Positions 36,611 to 45,588 of a DNA stretch of 64,000 nt are shown one piece after another. The notes below the pieces were generated by a model that worked only from the letters and a program-made list of their open reading frames with translations, was not told the origin of the DNA and ran no database searches. Positions within the stretch are counted from its first letter, which is position 1, and every line of letters starts with the position of its first letter. The stretch is taken from assembly GCA_903847205.1 (NCBI GenBank), contig CAINDA010000045.1, positions 186,001 to 250,000 of the forward strand. The letters run 5' to 3'. A program made the translations under genes and the position numbers. The stretch comes from an uncultured Bacteroidota bacterium (GTDB taxonomy: Bacteria > Bacteroidota > Bacteroidia > 2-12-FULL-35-15).

Positions 36611-38245
36611 TCATTGATGAGGGGCCTGTTTTGAAAATGTTTTTATCTGCAGGTTCATCTTGTCAAGATTCTGTCGTTCGATAATACTATAAGCCTCATA
36701 CTGATAAGCCTTAAAATTGAGCCAATGGGTCTTAGTGTCAAGTAATTTATAACTCGCGTCCGGGGTAAATTTATTGTATAATGCGATGTCGTAAATCGGA
36801 TAAAAATAACCTCCGTTTATCACTATAATATTTTCAGATTCAAAATTTCCTTTTGGAGGAATGTCTTCATAATGCATGTGGTCAGTATATTCGGGTTTTA
36901 CAGTCCAGCCATTTCCGTATTCCAAAATAGTTTCAATGTCCTTCCACCGGTGTGTTTTACTTAATTTCCAATAAATATCCCGCGGATATGTAATCGGATA
37001 ATACTGAATAAAATTTATTCCGAAACTTATTACAAAAACTAATGAGATTAAAAACAAAACAAATTCAGTTTTTTTGGTTATTTTAATTAGCAATAGATTT
37101 AATGAAAACACAGAAAAGATGCAGATGAAAGGGTAATACTGGTGTAATGTCCGCCCCATTAAATAAAAATTGTGAAAAAAATAGCCGACACTTGCGTAGG
37201 CTAAAAACAATCCTATAAGTACAATTCCCAATAATATGATAAGTGAATTTTGTTTGAAATTTTTGTTTCTGATTTCATTGATTAACATGGAACCAAAAAG
37301 GGGCAGACAAACTATCAAAATAATGCCGGTTATTCTCTCTACCTCAAAAAAATATTTTATTATAAATGAAAATGATTCTTCGGAGGAACCTTGGGTTACT
37401 ATGCTGGATGCATGCCGCGCATCTGATATATACGATACACCGCCGAGCCTTGCCATCGCTTCAAAAATAAGCAGGCAGTATATACTTCCTAAGCCATAAT
37501 AGCATGCATGATAAACTTTCTTAAAAAAAGTTTTCTTGGTTAAATTATGAAAGAACAGTACAGATAAGCAAAGAAAATATAATGGAAAATATCCTGGATA
37601 AACTAAAAATCCAAAAAATGAGAAAAGGCCTAGAATCGAGGATTTCTTAAATGATAACTTGTCAGATTCAGTATATTTAACGGTTTTATATATAAGCAGA
37701 TAAAAAATCAAAAGACTCGTATCTAAAGCAAGAACGTGTCTGAGATACAAATAGGAGTTTGTTAATGAGCTGTATAATAAAACGCTGACCAAAGCCAAAA
37801 ACGTATCTTTTAAAACCAATTTTGAAAATTTGAAATGGACTACAAGAATAGAGCAGTAAATTATAAAATTGAAAATAAATAAGGGATAGTGGTTTTTGCT
37901 TTCATAGCGAACTAGGTTAAAAATACTGCATGTAACCTGTTCAATTGCGTTCGGGATAGTTTGTATTAATACATCGCCGGGTTTAGATTTTGTTGAAAAT
38001 AAATCATTCATCGCAGCTCCCATATTAAATTCCGATACGTGCCGCAATGCATCTCCGGCTGCAAAATATCGAAATTCATCAGGAAATGTTAAGAACCCGG
38101 TTCCCATTAAACTTAGTTTAATAACAGTAACCAAAATAATACCGGCGATAATTAAATATTTGAGCGGTTCCTTCCCATAGTTAAACGCTATTGTCTGGAG
38201 TTTAGATTTTTCTTTTATAAAAAAAGTTTTACTGCTTAAATTCAT
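36611..38245 (-). CDS. GT-C-like multi-pass membrane glycosyltransferase
   Basis: A 544-residue membrane protein starting the minus operon 38245-33009. After the first helix, TFPDEFRYFAAGDAL has Asp56-Glu57 in the external loop as in GT39/GT83-like enzymes; about ten helices follow, then a soluble tail of ~110 residues with HRWKDIETILEYGNGW. It occupies the same operon position as the gene at 47461 but is not recognisably its homologue beyond the acidic loop. The 104 bp before the next gene show no clear promoter. Substrates unknown. Confidence 0.72.
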   Translation of the reverse strand: MNLSSKTFFIKEKSKLQTIAFNYGKEPLKYLIIAGIILVTVIKLSLMGTGFLTFPDEFRYFAAGDALRHVSEFNMGAAMNDLFSTKSKPGDVLIQTIPNAIEQVTCSIFNLVRYESKNHYPLFIFNFIIYCSILVVHFKFSKLVLKDTFLALVSVLLYSSLTNSYLYLRHVLALDTSLLIFYLLIYKTVKYTESDKLSFKKSSILGLFSFFGFLVYPGYFPLYFLCLSVLFFHNLTKKTFFKKVYHACYYGLGSIYCLLIFEAMARLGGVSYISDARHASSIVTQGSSEESFSFIIKYFFEVERITGIILIVCLPLFGSMLINEIRNKNFKQNSLIILLGIVLIGLFLAYASVGYFFHNFYLMGRTLHQYYPFICIFSVFSLNLLLIKITKKTEFVLFLISLVFVISFGINFIQYYPITYPRDIYWKLSKTHRWKDIETILEYGNGWTVKPEYTDHMHYEDIPPKGNFESENIIVINGGYFYPIYDIALYNKFTPDASYKLLDTKTHWLNFKAYQYEAYSIIERQNLDKMNLQIKTFSKQAPHQ

Positions 38246-38622
38246 TTTTCAGATTTTTAGTAAACCTTGTTTTAAAAATACATTATTTTCATGAACACGC
38301 TCTCTAAATAAACGGGAGCTGGTTATTAAGCTTTTAATGATGCTTTAAACGTGAATAATGGCTTCTTGGCCATTCAGTATAAAATCAATACTCAAGGGCT
38401 TTTTCACGCATGTATAAAAATTTGTGATGTATTAAACATTGCAAAATATTTGTATATTTGTTTGTAAAATAAGGCGTAAATATACAATTCTGTTTTGTTC
38501 AAACAGATTCGTATTCAAAATTTACTTTTTCGGAAAGGGCGGCTCCCTTTTTCGTTGGCTTTTTATAATGAAAAAGGCTGCCAAAGGATCTAAAGGGTGA
38601 AAAAAAATTGAAATCAAATTAA
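38246..38622. other. Divergent intergenic region with a -7 element
   Basis: No gene is visible in these 377 bp. TATATTTG at 38453-38460 (plus strand) fits TAnnTTTG and could serve the acyltransferase gene at 38623, but it has no well-spaced TTTG and would leave a leader of about 160 nt. A GAAAGGG...CCCTTTTTC pairing near 38532-38556 is weakly hairpin-like. No other structure seen. Confidence 0.4.
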
Positions 38623-39183
38623 ATGAGCAAACCTTTTATTCATCCCAATGCAATCGTTGAAACTGAGGATATCGGAGAAGATACCCGTATTTGGGCTTTC
38701 GTGCATATTCTTAAGGGGGCAAAAATAGGCTCAGGCTGCAATGTATGCGATCATTGTTATATCGAATACGATGTAATTATAGGAAACAACGTAACAATTA
38801 AATGCGGTATTTATCTATGGGAAGGTGTGCGTATAGAAGATGACGCATTCATAGGGCCAAATGTAGTTTTTACCAATAATCCCCGCCCGCGCAGCAAACA
38901 GCGGATAGTTCATTTAAAAACATTTGTAAAACAAGGAGCTTCTATTGGTGCAAATTCAACCATAATGGGAGGGCTGACTATTGGAAAATATGCCATGACT
39001 GGAATAGGATCTGTGGTTACCCGCGACGTTCCCGACTATGCTTTAGTCTATGGCAACCCTGCTAAATTCAGGGCATGGATAGATGAAAAAGGAGAGAACC
39101 TTGTGATGCATGCAGATGGTTTTTGGACCTCGCCTGATGGAATTAAATTTGAAGAAACCCAAAATGGCCTGAAAAGAAAATAA
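38623..39183 (+). CDS. Left-handed beta-helix sugar N-acyltransferase (WbpD-like)
   Basis: A 186-residue hexapeptide-repeat acyltransferase: IHPNAIVETEDIGEDTRIW, GCNVCDHCYIE, IGNNVTIKCG, GVRIEDDAFIGPNVVFTNNP and YALVYGNPAKFR. It is the same family as the protein at 13183 but longer, with a C-terminal ~35 residues (ADGFWTSPDGIKFEE) seen in WbpD/FdtC-like enzymes. Probably acylates a sugar-nucleotide amine. It stands alone on the plus strand ahead of an ArnC-like GT2, with no aminotransferase beside it; it may serve the 13.7- or 27.9-kb aminotransferases. Confidence 0.85.
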   Translation: MSKPFIHPNAIVETEDIGEDTRIWAFVHILKGAKIGSGCNVCDHCYIEYDVIIGNNVTIKCGIYLWEGVRIEDDAFIGPNVVFTNNPRPRSKQRIVHLKTFVKQGASIGANSTIMGGLTIGKYAMTGIGSVVTRDVPDYALVYGNPAKFRAWIDEKGENLVMHADGFWTSPDGIKFEETQNGLKRK

Positions 39184-39440
39184 GCTGAAAATTTCATTTT
39201 GATTTTCGTTAAAAATAAATTTGAATAAAAGACAGAAAGCGATAATTCCTTTAGAATCCCTGTTGGTGTTGGAACTGAGGTCCGCCATTTGAAATTATTT
39301 GAAAAAAAAGTACCAAAACAAATTTTTAAAAAAATATTTTTTCAGAAAAAAATTCAAATGCTTGTGGTTTTCCTCATGTATATTTCTGAATTTTAATTTT
39401 GAAATACAGTATGTTTGCAGTAAAATAATTAAAATATTTC

Positions 39441-40367
39441 ATGCCGAAATTATCCATTATTATTCCGTGTTATTACAATGAATTAAACATTCCTGTTACA
39501 TCACAGGAATTGATATTAAATGAGCAGTTTTTTCCAGTTGATGTTTCGTTTGAATACATAATGGTTGATGATGGCAGTAAGGACAAAACATTTGAGGCAC
39601 TCATCACATTTAAAAATCAATATCCTGAAAAAGTTACAATAGTAAAGCTTTCCGGTAATTTTGGTTCTTATAACGCAATTCAGGCGGGCATGAAATATGC
39701 AACCGGCGATTGCAATGTGGTAATAACAGCCGATCTACAGGATCCTCCTGAACTGATGCCTAAAATGTATGAATATTGGACTAAAGGATTCAAATTAGTA
39801 TTGGCAAACAGGGAAAGCAGAGATGATCCTTTTTTCAGCAAATTGCTTGCATCTCTTTATCAAAAACTAATTAAGAAACATGCTCTTCCCAACATACCTG
39901 ACGGCGGTTTCGACTTTTGTTTATTTGACAAACAGTTAAAAGATGATGTTTTGGCTATACGCGAAAAAAACACCAATTCGCTTTATTTATTGATATGGCT
40001 GAAGTATGAATATGCATGTATCCCTTATAAAAGGCGGGAGCGGGAAATCGGCAAGTCAAGGTGGACGTTGCAAAAAAAAATGCAGTTGTTTATTGATTCC
40101 TTCATTTCATTTTCATACGCCCCTCTTCGGTTTATTACTATCAGCGGTATTTTACTTGGAGGGATTTCGTTTATATATGCACTGTATGTTCTTTTTGCAA
40201 AACTGACCGGTTATATCGAGGTAGCCGGATGGACTACCCTGATGATGGTTTTTCTTCTGGTATCCTCTTTTCAAATGCTTGCTATTGGAATTATTGGAGA
40301 ATACTTATGGAGAAACTTTGAGGCTTCTCGAAACCGCCCTGCATATGTCGTTGATAAAGTCCTGTAA
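39441..40367 (+). CDS. ArnC/GtrB-like GT2 glycosyltransferase
   Basis: A 308-residue polyprenyl-phosphate glycosyltransferase-like protein with LSIIIPCYYNELN, MVDDGSKDKT, ITADLQDPPEL (metal site), GKSRWTLQKKMQLFIDSF and two C-terminal helices, the ArnC layout. It parallels the GT2 at 25589 but lacks an adjacent flippase-like gene. It is 51 bp before a GT-C gene, and such pairs often supply and use the same lipid-linked sugar. An 8-bp inverted repeat near its start (39490-39511) is probably chance. Confidence 0.88.
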   Translation: MPKLSIIIPCYYNELNIPVTSQELILNEQFFPVDVSFEYIMVDDGSKDKTFEALITFKNQYPEKVTIVKLSGNFGSYNAIQAGMKYATGDCNVVITADLQDPPELMPKMYEYWTKGFKLVLANRESRDDPFFSKLLASLYQKLIKKHALPNIPDGGFDFCLFDKQLKDDVLAIREKNTNSLYLLIWLKYEYACIPYKRREREIGKSRWTLQKKMQLFIDSFISFSYAPLRFITISGILLGGISFIYALYVLFAKLTGYIEVAGWTTLMMVFLLVSSFQMLAIGIIGEYLWRNFEASRNRPAYVVDKVL

Positions 40368-40418
40368 TTTTAAACTCAAATAGAAAACACAATTAAATCA
40401 AGTCAGACTCGACTTCCT

Positions 40419-41927
40419 ATGCTCCCAGTTATTAAGGATATATTTTTCAAACGTGCTGCCATTGTTTTTTTTATCGGTCTGTTTGCTGTGGGGTGTTTTG
40501 TCTTTTCCGACTATGGTGTATCATGCGATGAACTGGGCTTTTCACGCCTGAATGGCGAAGTAAATTACAACTTTATTAAAACCGGTGATTCAAAAGAGCT
40601 TCTTTCCTGCGATGAAAAATACCACGGTCCGGCTTTTGAAATTATTTTATTTGGTGCTGAAAAATTTTTGAATATCACAGATACCCGCATCTTTCTTTTG
40701 ATGCGGCACGGATTAAATTTCCTGGTTTTTTTTATAGCAGTTCTGTTTTTTTATTTACTGGGGCTGAAATTTTTTAAAAAACACAGCGCAGCCCTGTTAT
40801 GTGCTGTGATGCTTACCGCATCGCCCCGCATATTTGCTGAAAGCTTTTATAATTCAAAGGATTTAGTAATGCTGAGCTTTTGTATTATCGCCAGCTATAC
40901 GGCTTTTGTGTTTATAGAACGACAAACAATCGGGTGGGCCTTTATTCACGCAGCCTGTTGCGGATTTATAGTCGACATCAGGATTATGGGGCTGCTATTA
41001 CCCATTGCTACCCTGTATTTGTTTGCAATGCAGAAACAAAGAAAAATCGTCCCGCTTTTAATGTACTTATCCTATACAATATTTTTTATTATTGCCTTTT
41101 GGCCGGTATTATGGCTCAATCCTATACACTATTTTTCAGAAGCACTGAAGCAGATGAGTCATTTTCCCGTATATATGATGACTTCATTGTATTTAGGCAA
41201 AATGGAATACTGCCAAAATCTGCCCTGGCATTATCTGCCGGTATGGATTTCTATCACTACACCTTTTTGTTATCTAGTTCTTTTTCTGGCAGGCTTGTTT
41301 TTTGCCGTAAAAAATTCGTTTGTTAATTTTGCCGGCACCCTCCCGATGCAATTCTGCTTATTTATGTTTGCTTCTCCCGTCCTGGCTGTTATAATTTTAA
41401 ACGCTACAGTTTACGACTCTTATCGGCATATGTTTTTTATATATCCTTATCTTTTGCTGATTGCTGTATATGGTTTTACCCAATTAATTCTGGCTGTTAA
41501 AAAAAACTGGGCAGTAAAAATTATTTCTTATTCAACAATTGTTTCCATTCTATTTGTTTTCATTTTTATGATTGCCAATCACCCTTTTCAGAATGTATAT
41601 TTTAATTTTTTGGCCGGTAAAAATACCCGGCAGAATTTCGAATTAGACTATTGGGGCTTATCGTACAAACAAGGTTTAGAATATATTTTAGCTGCTGATA
41701 AATCCGAACACATAAAAATTGCCGCTGATAATGGGGAATGTTTTTTGAATTTTAATATTATTCCGGATAAAGATTTAAAACGCCTGGTATGGACTACTGA
41801 TCCGAAGTCAGCAGATTATTATTTAATGAATTTCAGATGGCACGCTGCGGATTATAATTTGGGAACCCCTTTCTTTCAAATTAAGGTTGGAAACGCAAAA
41901 ATCATGGAAGTGCAAAAACTAAAATAA
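40419..41927 (+). CDS. GT-C membrane glycosyltransferase, PMT/ArnT-like (paralogue 2 of 3)
   Basis: A 502-residue paralogue of the gene at 9021: FFKRAAIVFFIGLFAVGCF, then Asp37-Glu38 in DYGVSCDELGFSRL, HGPAFEIILFGAEKF, SPRIFAESFYNSKDL, LPWHYLPVWI and LDYWGLSYKQGLEYIL. It probably uses the lipid-linked sugar made by the GT2 51 bp upstream. The tryptophan before the Asp-Glu pair in copy 1 is Cys here. Convergent with the minus gene at 42157. Confidence 0.85.
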   Translation: MLPVIKDIFFKRAAIVFFIGLFAVGCFVFSDYGVSCDELGFSRLNGEVNYNFIKTGDSKELLSCDEKYHGPAFEIILFGAEKFLNITDTRIFLLMRHGLNFLVFFIAVLFFYLLGLKFFKKHSAALLCAVMLTASPRIFAESFYNSKDLVMLSFCIIASYTAFVFIERQTIGWAFIHAACCGFIVDIRIMGLLLPIATLYLFAMQKQRKIVPLLMYLSYTIFFIIAFWPVLWLNPIHYFSEALKQMSHFPVYMMTSLYLGKMEYCQNLPWHYLPVWISITTPFCYLVLFLAGLFFAVKNSFVNFAGTLPMQFCLFMFASPVLAVIILNATVYDSYRHMFFIYPYLLLIAVYGFTQLILAVKKNWAVKIISYSTIVSILFVFIFMIANHPFQNVYFNFLAGKNTRQNFELDYWGLSYKQGLEYILAADKSEHIKIAADNGECFLNFNIIPDKDLKRLVWTTDPKSADYYLMNFRWHAADYNLGTPFFQIKVGNAKIMEVQKLK

Positions 41928-42050
41928 ATTTTCATCATTAATTCGCAGGATTATTAAAATGAAAATAATAATGAATACCCTTTCTTAGAAGCCGGTCTGA
42001 ATTTTATAAAATATACTTTAATATGACCTTTCAAAAAGCTATTCACATAT

Positions 42051-42098
42051 TTCGACTGGCTCAATATGCCATCGCGTAGTCAGTCTGAGCGTGTCGAA
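42051..42098. repeat. Imperfect inverted repeat TTCGACnnGCTCA between convergent genes
   Basis: TTCGACTGGCTCA and TGAGCGTGTCGAA are complementary at 11 of 13 positions and enclose 22 bp. Similar TTCGAC...GCTCA palindromes occur widely in intergenic DNA of this phylum. Its position between two gene ends fits a terminator or dispersed repeat. Confidence 0.6.
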
Positions 42099-42156
42099 GA
42101 CTGTGCGATTGATATAGCAATGTTTATAAAAAATTTAAACTTGCTCCTAGTCACCG

Positions 42157-43704
42157 CTATTCTAAAATTTGATATCTGCGGACAAGCCGTACCTTTTTAA
42201 ATTCGTTCATTTGAAATTTGTAAAGCATAAAAAATAGTATTGCAATAAAAAGCAGCATTACAGCGCCTTGAACAAAATACATTCGTTCGCTCATCCAGGG
42301 TCCTATATTCATCCATAACAGCTGGCTTGGAAAACCAAGGCTGCCGTTTTTATCAATGTTTAATGATGAATTGTCCGTTGTAACATTCAGCGAATGCCAG
42401 ATTTTAGAATTGCTGCTATAAATATTTAACAGCAGCCATATTTTAGATGCAGCAAAACTCAAGAGACCGGTTACAACATAAAAACTAGTTTTGAACGAAT
42501 ATTTATTAATCGCTTTAATTAAAAGAACTATCAGCCATGGAAGTATATTTATTAAGTGCCTGCTTTCGGGTGTAATGCCGAAAAAAAATATGTTCATCCC
42601 CAGTGCGGCAACCAGCCCCCAGCCCATTTGAGTCAGTGTTTTGCAAAAGCTGCTCCAAAATAAAATTAAAAAGCAGACAGCAATACCAAAATAGCTGAAA
42701 TCTGAAACAATAGAAATGAGAGGTTTGATTAATGAAATTAGTGTAACATCACTAAATATTTGGGAAGTAGAATAGGATGCAGTTGACATTGGATGAATAA
42801 CTTGAATAATTAAAAGAACTAAAACAAAAACACCAATGGAAATTAATAGTCGTTTGTAATTTAATTTTGCAAAAAATAAAGATTTATCAAGAAGTGTTTT
42901 GTTGAAAAATAGTTTTGAGAAAAAAAAGTAAAGCACCACTATTCCTAATATACTAATTGGTAATAGGGTTCTGTCAATCTTCATTATAAAAAAATCAATA
43001 GTATTGTTGTCTAATTTTGAAATAAAAACAAAAAATACACAAAGTACAGAGACATATAAAATGGAAATCCCTTGTATAAGTATTTTCTGCCATTTAAGGG
43101 GTGGAACGAGCGGCAAAATGCAGATTGGAAAAGCAATTAACAACAATCCCTGGTAATAGGCCATCGGCCATGTAAATGCCAATAAAATGGTGCAGGTAAC
43201 AATTCCTATAATATTGTTTTTAAGATAAAAATATAATAACGCAGTACTCAGCATCATCGCAAAAGTATCTGTCATTACGGGAAGGTAAAAAGCGAACTTA
43301 ATTACCCCGAAATTAAGTAAAAGGAGTGCAAATGCGAACAATTGATTTTTTAAAGATATTTTAAATAAAACAAGTATTTGTTTAAAAAAATAGCAGGCTG
43401 TTACTATGCTTGTTAAATTTAAAATTTGAAATGCGATGTAAATATTCTTCCCTGCCAGGCTTATAGATAAAAACTTAAAAAAAACACTTAGCAGAAACGA
43501 TGGAAAAATCCTGTGCACGTAATATGTGTCGAAAAACACACTGTTTCTAAAGTCAGGGAAAAAACTTCTATAAACATACCCATCTGTACAAAGCCCTTCA
43601 TTAAAGGGATAGCTTTCCCCAAATAAAATGTAAAACATTCCATAGTAAAGCATTAAAATCGGGAAAAACCATTTATTACTAAGAAGTGCTTTTAGTTTTA
43701 TCAT
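42157..43704 (-). CDS. GT-C-like multi-pass membrane protein (family X, copy B)
   Basis: A 515-residue paralogue of the protein at 33009, sharing the N-terminus (ALLSNKWFFPILMLYYG), Asp41 in EGLCTDGYVYRSF, DTYYVHRIFPSF, FYLPVMTDTFAM, MNIGPWMSERMYFVQG and the VRLVRRY tail. A ~20-residue longer region lies before the last helix (SKIWHSLNVTTDNSS). It ends the minus operon 49011-42157. Family not characterised to my knowledge. Confidence 0.65.
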   Translation of the reverse strand: MIKLKALLSNKWFFPILMLYYGMFYILFGESYPFNEGLCTDGYVYRSFFPDFRNSVFFDTYYVHRIFPSFLLSVFFKFLSISLAGKNIYIAFQILNLTSIVTACYFFKQILVLFKISLKNQLFAFALLLLNFGVIKFAFYLPVMTDTFAMMLSTALLYFYLKNNIIGIVTCTILLAFTWPMAYYQGLLLIAFPICILPLVPPLKWQKILIQGISILYVSVLCVFFVFISKLDNNTIDFFIMKIDRTLLPISILGIVVLYFFFSKLFFNKTLLDKSLFFAKLNYKRLLISIGVFVLVLLIIQVIHPMSTASYSTSQIFSDVTLISLIKPLISIVSDFSYFGIAVCFLILFWSSFCKTLTQMGWGLVAALGMNIFFFGITPESRHLINILPWLIVLLIKAINKYSFKTSFYVVTGLLSFAASKIWLLLNIYSSNSKIWHSLNVTTDNSSLNIDKNGSLGFPSQLLWMNIGPWMSERMYFVQGAVMLLFIAILFFMLYKFQMNEFKKVRLVRRYQILE

Positions 43705-43721
43705 AATCTGTATTTATAAAA

Positions 43722-43729
43722 CAAAAATA
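43722..43729 (-). promoter_or_regulatory. -7 element before the 42157-43704 gene
   Basis: On the minus strand TATTTTTG fits TAnnTTTG and ends about 18 nt before the ATG at 43704, allowing this gene its own transcript. No well-spaced TTTG was seen. Confidence 0.4.
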
Positions 43730-43898
43730 TAAAAAGATTTAATAAATCTGTATTCAAAACTGAATTAAATACGCTGCCTCAATGGTTTGTGCCGACAATT
43801 TTTAATGGACACTTATCCCCCAAAAAAACCGACAATCTTAGTATTTACCCATTAAAAAATCAGAGTGGAATAAAATAAAAATAGAACTAAATATTAAA

Positions 43899-45395
43899 TC
43901 ACTTTAGTTTTCTTATTTCTAAAATTTGCTCGTTATCCACTTCTATTTTATAAAACAAACGGCCAATTGTATATTCCTGGAGATGCCAGCGGGCATTGTT
44001 TAAAAAATAATCTGCTTCCTTTATGTCGTCAGTATAAAATATTCTTTTTCTGTCAATTTGGGTAAGGATATTTCGATTTAAGGATGAAAGACCATTGCTG
44101 TCGTATACTTTAATTGTACTTGATGTATCTTTTTCTAAAATATATTCTAATCCTTTTTTATAGGACAAGCCCCAATAATCCATCTCAAAATTTTGTTTTA
44201 CGTTTTTACCTGCCAATAAATTAAAATAAACATTGTTAAATGGATGATTATAAATCATAAAAAATAAAATCCAGCCAAGCGAAGAAGCAATTAAAATTTT
44301 CAATATGTTTTTTTGAGTTTTTATTACCAATCGGTTTTGTATTTCTAATAACCCATATACTGCAATCAGCAAAATAAAAGGATAAATAAAGAACACGTGC
44401 CTCCAGCTGTCATAAACAACGGAGCCTAAAACTAAAATTGCAGCTAATGGTAAAATGGCAAGCATTAAAACAGGATGCAAATTTACTGTGCTGAAAAAAT
44501 TTGAGAGTGTTTTTTTGAAAACAAAAAATAAGCCGGCGATAAATAAAAGGAGATACAATATTGGTGTTGAAATACCAATCCAAACAAATAAATAATGCCA
44601 GGGAAGCTTGCTGGCTAATGTATATTTACCCAAATATAAAACCATTCCGTCCCATGGAAATCTGCTCATTTGGCTGAAAGCTTCGATAAAATTATGCAAT
44701 GGGTTTTTCCATAAGAAAGGCCAAAACAGGACAGTAAAAAAAGCAAGGTAAATTATAAAACATAAAATAGGAATAAATTTTTTTGTCTTTTGAAAAAATA
44801 AAAAATAGATAGTAATAAATGGTAATAATATCCCTGTAATCCTAATATCAATTGTGAAACCGCATATTGCTGCGTGAACAAATGCCGTTAAAATGGTTTG
44901 GCGTTCAACAAATACATACATTGTATAACATGCAATAATTGTAAAACATAACATTGATAAATCTTTAGAATTATAAAATGCTTCAGCAAAAATACGAGGT
45001 GATAAAACAAGGAACAAGCAGCTTAAAAGGGCAATATGATTTTTCTTAAATATTTTCAAACTTAAGAAGTAAAAGAAAATTACTGCTGTGAAAAATGTCA
45101 AAAAGGAAATGAAGTGGCGCATTAAAAAAACATTTCGAATATCAGTTACATGAAATATTTCTTCAGCGGCAAATAAAATAATTTCATAGGCAGGACCATA
45201 ATACTTCTCAAACTCTTGGAGTAAAACTGACGAGTCTCCTGTTTTAATTACGCTGCAATTTACTTCTCCTACCAATATTCTTTGAAGACTTTCATCAAAG
45301 GAGATTCCATAGTCACGGAATGTAAATACGCCTGTTACAAAAAATAAAATAAAAAACAAAAGTGCTGCTTTATTAATTTTACTTACACGTATCAT
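43899..45395 (-). CDS. GT-C membrane glycosyltransferase, PMT/ArnT-like (paralogue 3 of 3)
   Basis: A 498-residue paralogue of 9021 and 40419, with Asp34-Glu35 in DYGISFDESLQRILVGEV, YGPAYEIILFAAEE, SPRIFAEAFYNSKDL, LPWHYLFVWIG and MDYWGLSYKKGLEYIL. It stands between two genes that are 49 bp apart in the sister operon, with ~193 bp of noncoding DNA on each side; the upstream stretch carries an acyltransferase fossil. This looks like an insertion into the duplicated operon. Confidence 0.85.
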   Translation of the reverse strand: MIRVSKINKAALLFFILFFVTGVFTFRDYGISFDESLQRILVGEVNCSVIKTGDSSVLLQEFEKYYGPAYEIILFAAEEIFHVTDIRNVFLMRHFISFLTFFTAVIFFYFLSLKIFKKNHIALLSCLFLVLSPRIFAEAFYNSKDLSMLCFTIIACYTMYVFVERQTILTAFVHAAICGFTIDIRITGILLPFITIYFLFFQKTKKFIPILCFIIYLAFFTVLFWPFLWKNPLHNFIEAFSQMSRFPWDGMVLYLGKYTLASKLPWHYLFVWIGISTPILYLLLFIAGLFFVFKKTLSNFFSTVNLHPVLMLAILPLAAILVLGSVVYDSWRHVFFIYPFILLIAVYGLLEIQNRLVIKTQKNILKILIASSLGWILFFMIYNHPFNNVYFNLLAGKNVKQNFEMDYWGLSYKKGLEYILEKDTSSTIKVYDSNGLSSLNRNILTQIDRKRIFYTDDIKEADYFLNNARWHLQEYTIGRLFYKIEVDNEQILEIRKLK

Positions 45396-45498
45396 TTTTT
45401 ATTCATTTATCTATCCAAACTAAAAATTAACCCGCAGATAAGGTTGATGATTTTCGGTATAACGTATTAAATTATTCAATGCATAGCTATTATTGCTG

Positions 45499-45579
45499 TC
45501 CTACATAGGAGGGGCTATGCACTCAATTTTATTGAAATTCACTTCTTTTATGAAAAAAAATAATCCGAAAATTAACTAA
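45499..45579 (+). pseudogene. Internally deleted fossil of an acyltransferase-3 gene
   Basis: Plus-strand codons read SYIGGAMHSILLKFTSFMKK, close to SFIGGAIAAVLLKFTFLYKK of the tandem acyltransferases, then run directly into AATAATCCGAAAAT, which matches the last codons of copy 1 (30347-30360). About 130 codons between these points are missing and there is no start. It lies upstream of the inserted GT-C gene on the opposite strand. Confidence 0.6.
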
Positions 45580-45588
45580 ATCATATAA

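Noticed and set aside
39490-39511. Inverted repeat ATTCCTGT...ACAGGAAT as an operator
   Set aside because: It lies inside the GT2 coding sequence and is only 8 bp per arm.
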